NCBI GenBank assembly: GCA_036399775.1 | Contig: DASWMJ010000010.1 | Location: forward strand, 3,164 to 67,163 | Length of the DNA: 64,000 bases | From: JADMIH01 sp036399775 | GTDB lineage: Bacteria > Chloroflexota > Chloroflexia > QHBQ01 > JADMIH01 | Reading direction: 5' to 3' | Shown: positions 49,084 through 57,161 of the stretch, in pieces | Layout: each line of letters starts with the position of its first letter | Numbering within the stretch: the first letter of the stretch is position 1 | Notes under the pieces: model-generated | Database searches by the model: none | Seen by the model: only the letters and a program-made list of their open reading frames with translations | Told to the model about the DNA's origin: nothing | Program-made: the position numbers and the translations under genes

Positions 49084-50004
49084 TTGGATACATCAACCGC
49101 TACAAGAGACCAGGCCGCACCCTCGGAATTCTCAGGCTACGCCCACCCTGAGATGCTGGTATCAACCCAGTGGGTGGAAGACCACCTGAAAGATGATAAC
49201 CTGCGCATCGTGGAATCGGACGAGGACGTGCTACTATACGAGCAGGGCCACGTACCCGGTGCCGTGAAGCTGGACTGGCACACCGACCTGCAAGATGACG
49301 TGCGCCGCGACTACATAGAGAGCGAGCAGTTTGCACAGCTTTGCTCGGAGCGCGGTATCGCCAACGATACCACCGTCATCCTCTACGGCGACAAGAACAA
49401 TTGGTGGGCTACCTACGCCCTGTGGGTCTTCCAGCTATTCGGGCACGATAACGTCAAGATTATGGACGGTGGACGGCAGAAGTGGATCGCCGAGGGCCGC
49501 CCGCTCTCCCGCGACGTGCCCCAGTACGAACCGACCCGGTACAACGCCCCGGAGCGCAACGACAGCGAAATCCGCGCCTTCCGCGACCAGGTGATGGCCC
49601 TTCTCGACTCCGAGCGCAAAGCCCTACAGGAAGGCAAGGCGCTCGTGGACGTGCGCTCCAACCCGGAGTTCACAGGCGAGATGCTCCACATGGTCAACTA
49701 CCCGCAGGAGGGGGCGCAGCGCGGCGGCCACATCCCCGGCGCGCGCAACATCCCCTGGGCCACCGCCGTGCGCGAGGACGGCACCTTCAAGAGCGTAGAG
49801 GACCTACAGCAGATATACGGCGGCCAGGGGGTGACCCCCGACAAGGACGTGATAGCCTACTGCCGCATCGGCGAGCGTTCGTCCCACACCTGGTTCGTGC
49901 TCAGGTACCTCCTGGGCTACCCCAACGTCCGCAACTACGACGGAAGCTGGACCGAATGGGGCAACCTCGTAGGCGCGCCCATAGAAAAAGGCCCGGCGTC
50001 CTAG
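49084..50004 (+). CDS. Thiosulfate sulfurtransferase (tandem rhodanese)
   Basis: 306 residues from TTG 49084, with AGAAGGAGG upstream and no nearby ATG. Two rhodanese domains: an inactive N-terminal one (about 25-150) and a C-terminal catalytic one (about 185-295) with the active-site loop YCRIGERS, Cys260 accepting sulfane sulfur. It transfers sulfur from thiosulfate to cyanide or to protein thiols in the cytoplasm. It has its own promoter and a long hairpin terminator downstream, so it is a single-gene unit. A GAGTGCT heptamer tract lies between the stop and the terminator (about 50010-50043). Confidence 0.93.
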   Translation: MDTSTATRDQAAPSEFSGYAHPEMLVSTQWVEDHLKDDNLRIVESDEDVLLYEQGHVPGAVKLDWHTDLQDDVRRDYIESEQFAQLCSERGIANDTTVILYGDKNNWWATYALWVFQLFGHDNVKIMDGGRQKWIAEGRPLSRDVPQYEPTRYNAPERNDSEIRAFRDQVMALLDSERKALQEGKALVDVRSNPEFTGEMLHMVNYPQEGAQRGGHIPGARNIPWATAVREDGTFKSVEDLQQIYGGQGVTPDKDVIAYCRIGERSSHTWFVLRYLLGYPNVRNYDGSWTEWGNLVGAPIEKGPAS

Positions 50005-50050
50005 TACCGAGTACCGAGTGCTGAGTGCTGAGTGCTGAGTGCTTGATTGG

Positions 50051-50108
50051 ATTATCTGAGTAATGAAGAAAGTGGCCCGCGGGCCACTTTCTTCATTACT
50101 CAGATAAT
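50051..50108. terminator. Perfect 58-base palindrome, bidirectional terminator
   Basis: Arms 50051-50079 and 50080-50108 are exact reverse complements (29 bp, no spacer), centred on GGCCCGCGGGCC. It serves converging genes: the rhodanese on plus and the YagU-like gene on minus. Confidence 0.92.
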
Positions 50109-50117
50109 ATTTATTTC

Positions 50118-50645
50118 TTACCTGCGTAGCAGCAGGCGGGTCGCCAGGCCCGTCGCGCCGCCGAAGATTAAATGCGCGCCTAGAGCTTGGACGTGCTCTT
50201 CCAGGGGCACTTCATCTGCGTCGGGGGCGATGTTGAGCGCCCTCAGCCCGATCTCGTCAAGCGCGAGCCAGATAAAGACGCCGTAGATGAGGCCCGCTAC
50301 GATGCCCAGCCGGGGGATGCGGGCTGCCAGCGCGCCGAAAGCGGCCCCCCACAGTAGTCCAGTGGCGTAATGCACGGCCACACCCGCCTCAGCTTTGTGC
50401 TTCTTTGGCACCTCCCGCCCTGTTACGGCCTTTGACACTTTATCGGCTATTATTTGCGTTGACGGCTCTTCCTTCTCCTGGTTGTCGTCGCCACGTTTGG
50501 GCTTCTGCTCAGGACGCTCTCCCGGTTCGTTGCGCACGATCGCCCAGTAGCCGTCCATAGCGGCGGTAGCGGCTGCACCCGCGAGCATGCCCGCGATTAT
50601 CCCGGCGAGTACGTTGCGTCTTTTCTTCTTTACGTTATCTGGCAT
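50118..50645 (-). CDS. YagU/DUF1440-like inner membrane protein
   Basis: 175 residues with a first hydrophobic segment (LAGIIAGMLAGAAATAAMDG), a charged region, then two to three further TM helices (AVHYATGLLWGAAFGALAA, GIVAGLIYGVFIWLALDE, and a final GAHLIFGGATGLATRLLL). The small-residue-rich first TM with AAMD and the later WGAAFG fit the DUF1440/YagU family of unknown function. It starts nine bases after the Rieske gene ends, so the two genes are almost certainly co-transcribed. Confidence 0.75.
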   Translation of the reverse strand: MPDNVKKKRRNVLAGIIAGMLAGAAATAAMDGYWAIVRNEPGERPEQKPKRGDDNQEKEEPSTQIIADKVSKAVTGREVPKKHKAEAGVAVHYATGLLWGAAFGALAARIPRLGIVAGLIYGVFIWLALDEIGLRALNIAPDADEVPLEEHVQALGAHLIFGGATGLATRLLLRR

Positions 50646-50654
50646 CCTGGCCCT

Positions 50655-51551
50655 CTAATTTGCGCCCTCGGTCCGTTCGAGCCGCACCTGTAGCTGGCCG
50701 CCATACTTCCGCACGTCATAGCAGGGCACGGGCGCGGTTGCCGGGCCATGCACCAGCTTGCCGGTCCTCACGTCGAACTGCGAGCCGTGCCAGGGGCAGG
50801 TGACGACGTGCCCCTCAAGCTCGCCTTCCCATAGCGGGCCGCCGTAGTGCGGGCAGGTACCGTCGAAGGCGTGGATGCCGTCTTCGTCCTTGAGGATGAC
50901 TATGGGCCTCCCCTCGACCTCGGCTTTCACCATTTCGCCGTCTTTGAGGTCGTCGAGGGCCACCGCATCTGTGTACTTCTCCGGCCCCGACACCCATGCG
51001 TCCCGGTTCACAGCCTGTCCCAGGTTGTAAACCAGCTCGCCCGCCACGTAAGCAGCCAGCGCGTTCAGCAGGTAGCCACCAGCCGACAGCGAGCGCGCCA
51101 TCCCACGCCTCTTGCCTCCCATCCGCAGGGCCATCGAGCAGGCGTTCAGCGTGAGGCCCCCCACGTTTATTATCGCGTGCGCCATGCCCATGCGCCTGTG
51201 CGCCCCACCCACGTCGCTCCAGTCTGCTATGCCCGTAACGGCGGCTCCGAGCGCGGCTACTATGCCCGCGCCCAGCGAAATATCGGCTGCCGCGTCAAGC
51301 CCTGGGTCGTCCCCTCGCGCCGCGCTTATCAGGTCGAGCAGTTGGGTGATGGTCCACGCGCCGATGGGCACGTCGGTTATCACCGGGTGGAGAGGGTGCC
51401 CCAGCCACACGCCGTTGAGTAAATCTTTCAGCAAGCGCCCAGCCTCTCCCGCGTTGCTGAACGCGTCGTTTATCACAGGCTGGATGGCGTCGGATACCTG
51501 GTCAAGCCACTTCTGCCTGTCTACTATCTCCTGCACAACTCCTGTAGTCAT
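50655..51551 (-). CDS. DUF2231 membrane domain fused to Rieske [2Fe-2S] domain
   Basis: 298 residues. The N-terminal half is a four-TM DUF2231 domain with GHPLHPVITDVPIGAW, a His-rich motif suspected to bind heme. The C-terminal about 100 residues are a Rieske domain with both cluster motifs: CPHYGGPL and CPWHGSQFD. The cluster would pass single electrons from or to the membrane part. This DUF2231-Rieske fusion is a known arrangement, but its redox partner is not known. It is followed nine bases later by the YagU-like gene. Confidence 0.9.
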   Translation of the reverse strand: MTTGVVQEIVDRQKWLDQVSDAIQPVINDAFSNAGEAGRLLKDLLNGVWLGHPLHPVITDVPIGAWTITQLLDLISAARGDDPGLDAAADISLGAGIVAALGAAVTGIADWSDVGGAHRRMGMAHAIINVGGLTLNACSMALRMGGKRRGMARSLSAGGYLLNALAAYVAGELVYNLGQAVNRDAWVSGPEKYTDAVALDDLKDGEMVKAEVEGRPIVILKDEDGIHAFDGTCPHYGGPLWEGELEGHVVTCPWHGSQFDVRTGKLVHGPATAPVPCYDVRKYGGQLQVRLERTEGAN

Positions 51552-51614
51552 AAAGCAGCACCCCCTTGTGAGTTGACATGAGGGGGTGCAATATCTGTGC
51601 CTTAATTCTCGCTA

Positions 51615-53345
51615 TTACTCTACGTGCCGCACCACGCGCGGGAACCGCGTAGATATGAGCGCGCTAGTCAACGCGAAGAGCGCTACCCCGAAGAATACCC
51701 ACCACAGGCTGCCCACCAGCGCGTCCGCCAGCGCCGCCCGCGTCTCAGGCGGGAGGATCTCGCGCACCGACAGGTCGAAGAGGCTGTTGACGGGGCCAAG
51801 CGCGGGGTCCGCGCCCCCCTTTTCAGCCTCCGGCGGCAATTGAGCGACCAGCCTCTGTATGCGCTCGCTTGCCAGCACGGGCGCGAGCGTTGCTACCAGC
51901 ACCAGCCCCAGCACCGCCGTGCCGACAGCCTGCCCCATGTTGCGGAAGAATTGCACCGAGGCGGTAGCTATCCCGCGCTCTCTCCACTCCACCGAGCTTT
52001 GCACGGCAATCAGCATGGACGAGGTGCTGGACCCCAGCCCCGCGCCAATTATGAACGCAGCGACAAGGGTCACAAGCGCCTTCAGCAGCAAGCTCTCCGA
52101 TATAGCCTGCACCTGTATCGTCAGGAGCAGCAGCGAGCCGATCAGGATCAACGTCGTACCGGTGAGGATAACGGCGCGGTAGCCGAACCGTATGATGAAG
52201 CGCCCACTCAATCCGCTGGAAAGAGGCCACCCAATCGAGAGCGGCGCGACCATCAAACCCGCCTCGATGGGAGTGCTGCCCCACCCGCCCTGCGCGAGTA
52301 GAGGGAGGTAGGCCGCTACCCCCATGAGCACCCCGCCTGACACCATCCCTACCAGGCAGGGCACCGCCATGACCGGGCGCGACAGCAGCCCCAGCGACAA
52401 CACGGGTGCGGCAGCCCTCCTCTCCACCAGCACAAACAAGGCCAGCAAGAGCGCCGCGCCCGCCCCCAGGAGGAGCGTAGTCGGTGCGAGCCATTCCCCT
52501 CCATGCCCGCCTGCTTGCAGCGCCATGAGCATCAACCCGATCCCCAGGGTCAGCGTCACCCCGCCCGCCCAATCCACCTTCTGGCGAACGTGGATGTGCG
52601 GCTCGCGCAGGTACCGGAAGAGAAGCAACGAGGAGAAGATGCCTACCGGCAAATTGATAAAGAAGACCCACCGCCAGTCGGCAAACTGCACGATAGCCCC
52701 GCCCACCAGCGGCCCCAGCACGCCCGATACGCCCCACACGCCGCTGAACACGCCCTGTAAGCGCGCTCGCTCTTCCAGCTCGAACAGATCGCCTATGAGG
52801 GTGAGTGACACGGGCACTATCGCCCCCGCGCCCAGCCCCTGCACCGCCCGGAAAGCTATCAGCGAGGGCATATCCCACGCCAGCCCGCACAGCGCCGACC
52901 CCGCGATGAATATACCCGACCCCAGCATAAATACCGGCTTGCGCCCGTATATGTCGGCCAGCTTGCCGTACAGGGGCACCGTAGTGGTAGCCGTCAGCAG
53001 GAAGGCCGACACCACGAGAGGGTAAAGGGGAAGCCCGCCCAGCACGCCCACTATATTGGGTAGCGCGGTAGCCACTATCGTGCCGTCGAGCGCCGAAAGC
53101 GCCACCGCCAGCATCAGCCCGATAATCACGAGCGGCCTGCTGAGGGCAACCGAACGCCCCTCCGTGGGAGCGGGCGCGGCTACCTGCGCCCCCTCTATAA
53201 CGTCGTCAACCAGCCCCGTTCCCAAACACGCACCCTCTACAACGAAATCGCCCGGCCCACGCGAGCCAGGCAGCCACATTAGCTTACCATATTTCCCTTC
53301 CCACGCGAAAGAGAGCCACTCCTTGTGTAAATGTTCAGAATACAT
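51615..53345 (-). CDS. MFS drug exporter (DHA2/EmrB-like, 14 TM)
   Basis: Proton-driven efflux transporter of the major facilitator superfamily, up to 576 residues, with about 14 TM helices. ALSALDGTIVATALPNIVG in TM1 is the DHA2 signature (D and TIV-ATALP), GKLADIYGRKPVFMLG is motif A, and GLGAGAIVPVSLTLIGD is the TM4-5 motif. Substrates are typically lipophilic drugs or cations. The start is uncertain. The first codons at 53345 lie in a TGTTCAGA repeat end and no Shine-Dalgarno precedes them. ATG 53279 gives about 48 residues before TM1 and may be the true start. A conserved palindrome-hairpin element lies directly upstream. Confidence 0.9.
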   Translation of the reverse strand: MYSEHLHKEWLSFAWEGKYGKLMWLPGSRGPGDFVVEGACLGTGLVDDVIEGAQVAAPAPTEGRSVALSRPLVIIGLMLAVALSALDGTIVATALPNIVGVLGGLPLYPLVVSAFLLTATTTVPLYGKLADIYGRKPVFMLGSGIFIAGSALCGLAWDMPSLIAFRAVQGLGAGAIVPVSLTLIGDLFELEERARLQGVFSGVWGVSGVLGPLVGGAIVQFADWRWVFFINLPVGIFSSLLLFRYLREPHIHVRQKVDWAGGVTLTLGIGLMLMALQAGGHGGEWLAPTTLLLGAGAALLLALFVLVERRAAAPVLSLGLLSRPVMAVPCLVGMVSGGVLMGVAAYLPLLAQGGWGSTPIEAGLMVAPLSIGWPLSSGLSGRFIIRFGYRAVILTGTTLILIGSLLLLTIQVQAISESLLLKALVTLVAAFIIGAGLGSSTSSMLIAVQSSVEWRERGIATASVQFFRNMGQAVGTAVLGLVLVATLAPVLASERIQRLVAQLPPEAEKGGADPALGPVNSLFDLSVREILPPETRAALADALVGSLWWVFFGVALFALTSALISTRFPRVVRHVE

Positions 53346-53359
53346 GAGACATCCCGAAT

Positions 53360-53460
53360 TTAAGATTTACGCCTGATCAAGCGTAGTAGCCTAAATTCAA
53401 ACAAATAAAAAGCAGAAAATGGGCGGCGCAGCCGCCCATTTTCTGCTTTTTATTTGTTTG
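53360..53460. terminator. Conserved palindrome plus 30-bp perfect hairpin
   Basis: TTAAGATTTACGCCTGATCA (palindrome 53368-53385) is followed by a perfect hairpin, arms 53398-53427 and 53431-53460, loop GCA, with A-run before and T-run after. It shares the upstream 50 bases with the elements at 44504-44602 and 57011-57100, but the hairpin sequence differs. It lies between divergent genes, so its terminator role is not explained by gene order. Confidence 0.85.
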
Positions 53461-53672
53461 AAAGTCTCTTATTCTTAGCCCTTACCCTCTTTGTATGAAG
53501 GTTGCCACATATGACCAATTCTTCAGGCTATCTTATGGCGCACCCATTCCATTTTCAGGACTTCTTCAGCATGCGTCCCATACAATAAGGTCAGAACGAC
53601 GAAATACAAAGCAAAATCGTCAAACAAACAAAATCAAACAAACCAAACAATATATAAGGAGCACAAAAAACA

Positions 53673-54080
53673 ATGTCTAACGTAATCGCAAGCACCCGCA
53701 ACTCGGTCCGCGTCCTGGGCCTGTTCGCAATCATGATGGCCTTCGCCGCCATGTTCGCCGCAGGTTCCGCTTCAGCAGCCACCAGCACTAACAGCTACTC
53801 CACTCCCAGCGACACCGGCACATTCGTCGTGAGCGTGATAGATGCCAAGAGCAAGGAATTGGTCGGTGGAGCCGAGATAGAGATCCTCGACGCCAACGCT
53901 AACGTAGTGGCAAAAGCAGTGGTTGGTGGCCCTATGGCAGAGACCGACACCGTGCAGTTCACCCTAGCGCAGGGCGCATACAAGATGTACATCACCGCTG
54001 ATGGCTACCAGAAGGTAGAGACGCAGATCAGCGTGACGGCAGGCCAGACCTCCAAGTACGAAGCAGAGCTTCAGCAATAA
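53673..54080 (+). CDS. Secreted protein with carboxypeptidase-regulatory-like domain
   Basis: 135 residues. A Sec signal (FAIMMAFAAMFAAGSASA, cleavage after ASA about 36) precedes a single beta-sandwich domain: GTFVVSVIDAKSKELVGGAE, IEILDANANVV, then YKMYITADGYQKVETQI. This is the PEGA/CarboxypepD_reg-like fold used in surface and carbohydrate-associated proteins. Small and stand-alone, it is probably released or loosely attached to the cell surface. TAAGGAGC precedes the ATG and a clear terminator follows. Codon use looks optimised (many C-ending codons), consistent with high expression (inference). Confidence 0.85.
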   Translation: MSNVIASTRNSVRVLGLFAIMMAFAAMFAAGSASAATSTNSYSTPSDTGTFVVSVIDAKSKELVGGAEIEILDANANVVAKAVVGGPMAETDTVQFTLAQGAYKMYITADGYQKVETQISVTAGQTSKYEAELQQ

Positions 54081-54121
54081 TCAGTAGCCAGCAGTAAATA
54101 GAAGAATATCGAAAACGATTG

Positions 54122-54156
54122 TAAGGGCGAGTTTCAAACTCGCCCTTATGTTTTTA
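54122..54156 (+). terminator. Rho-independent terminator of the secreted domain gene
   Basis: TAAGGGCGAG...CTCGCCCTTA stem with loop TTTCAAA, followed by TGTTTTTA. Confidence 0.88.
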
Positions 54157-54208
54157 ATATAGAAGGTTGTTGGAAAGTCGAGATGTACGACAATGACACT
54201 CCCCATCC

Positions 54209-54394
54209 TTGTCATTCTGAGCGCAGCACTAACAAAGTTATGTCCAGGAATAAAATGTGTAAGGTAGGGGCGACCCGGTGGGTCGCCCTGCCAGGGGTTA
54301 CGTGTAAAGTTGGTACGCCAACCCCACCAGGGCGACCCGGTGGGTCGCCCCTACGGAGACATTTCTTTGTTTGTGATGTACTCAGAATGACAAG
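54209..54394. repeat. Nested repeats: GTAGGGG element inside a GTCATTCTGAG element
   Basis: Outer arms TTGTCATTCTGAGCG (54209) and CTCAGAATGACAA (54381-54393) belong to the family at 3295 and 59661. Between them lies 54264-54354, a copy of the GTAGGGGCGACC family. One repeat has therefore landed in another, which gives their order of arrival. Confidence 0.85.
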
Positions 54395-54535
54395 TGATGA
54401 TGGGTTTGCTGAAGGATACAACCTAGTCATGTAATTCAGATGCCCTTGCGCGGTACAGAGTCGGCCTTACTTGGCGGAATAGCACAGTGAAAGAATTAGT
54501 ACCTTCTTCCTATTGCCGCCTGCTGATTAATAAGA

Positions 54536-54566
54536 TATACATATGTATATTATTATACATATGTAT
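54536..54566. promoter_or_regulatory. Double palindrome operator upstream of the GGDEF-RHH gene
   Basis: ATACATATGTAT at 54537-54548 and again at 54555-54566. Both are perfect 12-base palindromes with starts 18 bases apart, ending 27 bases before the start codon. Tandem short palindromes are typical ribbon-helix-helix operators, and the gene product carries such a domain. Confidence 0.72.
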
Positions 54567-54592
54567 CGTTCAATTAATGGGAGGCAAGCAAA

Positions 54593-55303
54593 ATGACCTA
54601 CCCAACCACCTTCGAGCTACCGACCACCGACAGCCTGACCGGCCTTCTCACTACAGCCTACTTCCGCCACTTATTGCGCGAGCAGGTCTTGCCGCAGGCT
54701 GAAGGCGGCGAGACTCCCCTGACCTTTTTCCTGCTTGATAACGACTATTTTTCCGAACTGAACACCACGCACGGATCTGTCTGCGGAGATAACGTGCTCA
54801 AAGGCACGGCGCGAGTACTGAGAGAAGTGTTACCCGATGCGGCTATTCTTTCGCGCTACGGCGGCGACGAATTCGCGGGCGCACTGCCTGATACGCGGCT
54901 GGACGATGCGTTTACCCTGCTGGAAGAGGTGCGCCGCCGCCTGGCCGCCTTGACGTGGGAAGAGTGGCCCGACCTGCATACCACCTGCTCCACCGGCCTT
55001 GCAGCCTTTCCCGCCAACGGCTCAAACGACGTAGAGCTTATTCGCGCAGCCGACCAGGCCCTGTACACCGCCAAGATCACGGGCCGCAACAAGGTCTCCC
55101 TGCCGCTAGCCGACAGCCGCATGGTCACCAAGACCAGCCACTACACCTCCACTCAGCTAGACCGCCTGGCCCTCCTCGCCAAAGCCGTAAAGCGTAGCGA
55201 AGCCACCCTCCTGCGCGAAGCCCTGGACGATCTCCTCAAAAAGTACAACGACCTGCTCGGACCGCCCCCTACAGCCCGGACCTCCCTTCCTACCAGCGTC
55301 TGA
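54593..55303 (+). CDS. Diguanylate cyclase with C-terminal ribbon-helix-helix domain
   Basis: 236 residues, GGGAGG upstream of the ATG. The GGDEF domain spans about 8-168: DSLTGLLTTAYF, the metal/GTP strand FFLLDNDYFSELN, intact YGGDEFAG signature and a C-terminal AADQALYTAKITGRNKV. It should convert two GTP into cyclic di-GMP. No I-site RxxD is seen directly before the signature. Residues about 178-225 (SHYTSTQLDRLALLAKAVKR, then LLREALDDLLKKY) look like a ribbon-helix-helix DNA-binding domain. The combination is unusual and suggests a cyclase that also binds DNA, perhaps the palindromes just upstream (autoregulation, inference). RHH proteins dimerise, which is also what a GGDEF enzyme needs for activity. 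Confidence 0.86.
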   Translation: MTYPTTFELPTTDSLTGLLTTAYFRHLLREQVLPQAEGGETPLTFFLLDNDYFSELNTTHGSVCGDNVLKGTARVLREVLPDAAILSRYGGDEFAGALPDTRLDDAFTLLEEVRRRLAALTWEEWPDLHTTCSTGLAAFPANGSNDVELIRAADQALYTAKITGRNKVSLPLADSRMVTKTSHYTSTQLDRLALLAKAVKRSEATLLREALDDLLKKYNDLLGPPPTARTSLPTSV

Positions 55304-55385
55304 GGCTGGGCTATTTTGCTCCTTAGTTTTGACTTTCTTGCTTGCCTGGGCTTATGCTGAAGTGCAAAAGTAGTCCTGGCATCCC

Positions 55386-55414
55386 TTGACGTATTAGAAC
55401 ATATGTACTATAAT
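55386..55414 (+). promoter_or_regulatory. Promoter with ACATATGT core in its spacer
   Basis: TTGACG at 55386-55391, 17-base spacer, TATAAT at 55409-55414. The spacer carries ACATATGT (55399-55406), the core of the palindromes upstream of the GGDEF-RHH gene. Binding there would block RNA polymerase. Confidence 0.7.
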
Positions 55415-55481
55415 ATAACTGTAAATATCGTTCCCCTGCGCCCTTCCCCATGTGCCGCCACATGAGACTGGAGGAATATCT

Positions 55482-55523
55482 GTGAAAAGAGGAGCCAGCA
55501 ATCTGACCCACTTTACACACTAA
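55482..55523 (+). CDS. 13-residue leader-like peptide before the MFS gene
   Basis: GTG 55482 with TGGAGGAAT upstream encodes VKRGASNLTHFTH (first residue Met in practice) and stops at TAA. It lies on the transcript from the 55386 promoter, after a small hairpin CATGTG-CCGC-CACATG, and ends about 70 bases before the MFS start. Leader peptides in front of efflux genes often sense translation inhibitors by ribosome stalling. That role here is a guess from position. Confidence 0.4.
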   Translation: MKRGASNLTHFTH

Positions 55524-55595
55524 GACCGATGGCCCACCGCGCGGTGCAGGCTATAATATCCCCAGGCACAAAAATCATTCGATAGGGAGCGCGAA

Positions 55596-56972
55596 ATGTC
55601 AGAAAGAACTGAAGCTGAACAGGGCAGCGCACAGGCGAGCACAGAAAAGGTGACTTTCTTCACGATACTTCGCAACCGCAACTTCCGCAACCTCTGGTTG
55701 GGCCAGATCATCTCTCAGATGGGCGATTACTTCGCTTTCCTAGCGATCCTGGTAGTGGTTGGAAGCTTTTCCCAGGATGTGAGCGAGACCACGCAACAGG
55801 TGTCTATCGTGATGATTGCTTCCACCTTGCCCCGACTCCTCTTCGGCGTGCTTGCGGGCGTATTCGTAGACAGGTGGGACCGCCGCCTGACCATGCTGGC
55901 ATCAGACTTGATACGCCCTGCCCTCACCCTCGCCATGATCCCGGCTTTCATGTCGAAGAACCTCTGGCTCATGTGCATCCTCGCCTTTGCTATGTCCGCA
56001 GTAGGCACCTTTTTCAACCCCGCCAAGGGCGCTCTTATACCAAAGATGATGCCCACTGAGCATCTGACCGCGGCCAACGCCCTCTCGCAGACCTCTATGA
56101 TGGCGGCCTTTGTGCTCGGCCCCGCCCTTTCGGGAGCGATATTCTTCCTGGCCGGATCGGGGAACGAATGGATAGCCTTTGTGCTTGACGCAACATCCTA
56201 CGTGGTTTCTGCTTTCGCCATCTGGATGATAAGGATGCCTAAAGAGGACACTAAGCCGGCCCCCGAAACGACTGCGGAAGGCAGCGCGCTCGGCAGGGTG
56301 GGCAAAGAGATTGTCGTTGGAATAAAGGCGCTGGCGTTCAACAGGGTCATGGCGACCCTAAGCGTAGTCTTTGCGATAACGATGCTCGGTGTGGGCGCGC
56401 TCAACGTCCTCTGGGTGTCATTTCTCAAGACTACGTTCGGCTACACCGATTCGGGTGAGCTAGGGTGGCGCTTCGCGGTTATAGATATTGCCTTCTTCGC
56501 CGGGATGGTGCTTGCGAGTATAGCTGTGGGCAACTTTCTGTCCAACCGCCCGCCTAAGGAATACATCGTCTGGGGTCTGATTGTCTTTGGCGTTGGTATG
56601 CTCCCGCTCGGCTACCTCCCAGACTATTGGCTGGTTGTGGGCGTCATGTTCGTGGCAGGGCTGGCAGTCGCGCCTATCGAGACAGGCGTGACGACCCTGA
56701 TGCAGATCAGCGTGCCTAACCACCAATTGGGGCGGGTAGGGGGCGGTATGGGCACCGTCAGCGAAACAGCGAGCCTCGGCTCGATGGGCATGGCGGGCTT
56801 GCTCGGTGCGGCGATTGGCATCCCCTTCGTCTTCCTCCTCTCCGGTGTGATTTGCATCTTAGCAGGCATTGTTGCCCTCGCGGGCCTGCCGAACCTCACC
56901 ATCAAGGACGCCCCTGTAGGTGACGCCTCCGCCACAGTCGGTTCCGATCCGCAAATGGCCCAGGTGGCATAA
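55596..56972 (+). CDS. MFS transporter (MFS_3/enterobactin-exporter-like, 12 TM)
   Basis: 458 residues with a 12-TM MFS core. RNFRNLWLGQIISQMGDYFAF at the N-terminus and VFVDRWDRRLTMLASDLIR after TM2 are typical of the MFS_3 group (EntS-like and macrolide efflux proteins). A cytosolic loop with acidic and Pro residues separates the two halves near 205-230. It probably exports a small hydrophobic compound. A second possible -10 (TATAAT 55552-55557) lies close to the start, in addition to the operator-bearing promoter further upstream. It ends at a conserved palindrome-hairpin terminator. Likely under control of the adjacent cyclase/RHH protein (inference). Confidence 0.9.
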   Translation: MSERTEAEQGSAQASTEKVTFFTILRNRNFRNLWLGQIISQMGDYFAFLAILVVVGSFSQDVSETTQQVSIVMIASTLPRLLFGVLAGVFVDRWDRRLTMLASDLIRPALTLAMIPAFMSKNLWLMCILAFAMSAVGTFFNPAKGALIPKMMPTEHLTAANALSQTSMMAAFVLGPALSGAIFFLAGSGNEWIAFVLDATSYVVSAFAIWMIRMPKEDTKPAPETTAEGSALGRVGKEIVVGIKALAFNRVMATLSVVFAITMLGVGALNVLWVSFLKTTFGYTDSGELGWRFAVIDIAFFAGMVLASIAVGNFLSNRPPKEYIVWGLIVFGVGMLPLGYLPDYWLVVGVMFVAGLAVAPIETGVTTLMQISVPNHQLGRVGGGMGTVSETASLGSMGMAGLLGAAIGIPFVFLLSGVICILAGIVALAGLPNLTIKDAPVGDASATVGSDPQMAQVA

Positions 56973-57010
56973 GTAAGCGTGTTCACTAAGCACAATCATG
57001 AGACAACCAA

Positions 57011-57100
57011 AATTAAAGATTTGCCCTGAGCAAGCGTAGAATATTTAGTTCAAAAACAAGAAAACAGGCGGCCGCGCCGCCTGTTTTCTTGTTTTTGAAC
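57011..57100. terminator. Conserved palindrome plus 25-bp perfect hairpin
   Basis: AATTAAAGATTTGCCCTGAG with palindrome remnants (TTGCCCTGAGCAAGCGTA, 57021-57038), then a hairpin with arms 57048-57072 and 57076-57100 and loop CGC, A-run before and T-run after. Between converging genes, so it can stop transcription from both sides. Confidence 0.9.
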
Positions 57101-57161
57101 GTTCTTTTCGAGATGATGGCACAGTGCGCTTGTGGCAGGTGAAGTAATGCTTCATCTAACT

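Noticed and set aside
51624..52890. Long open frames overlapping the DHA2 exporter on both strands
   Set aside because: High-GC shadow frames; the MFS helices and family motifs are in the frame annotated.
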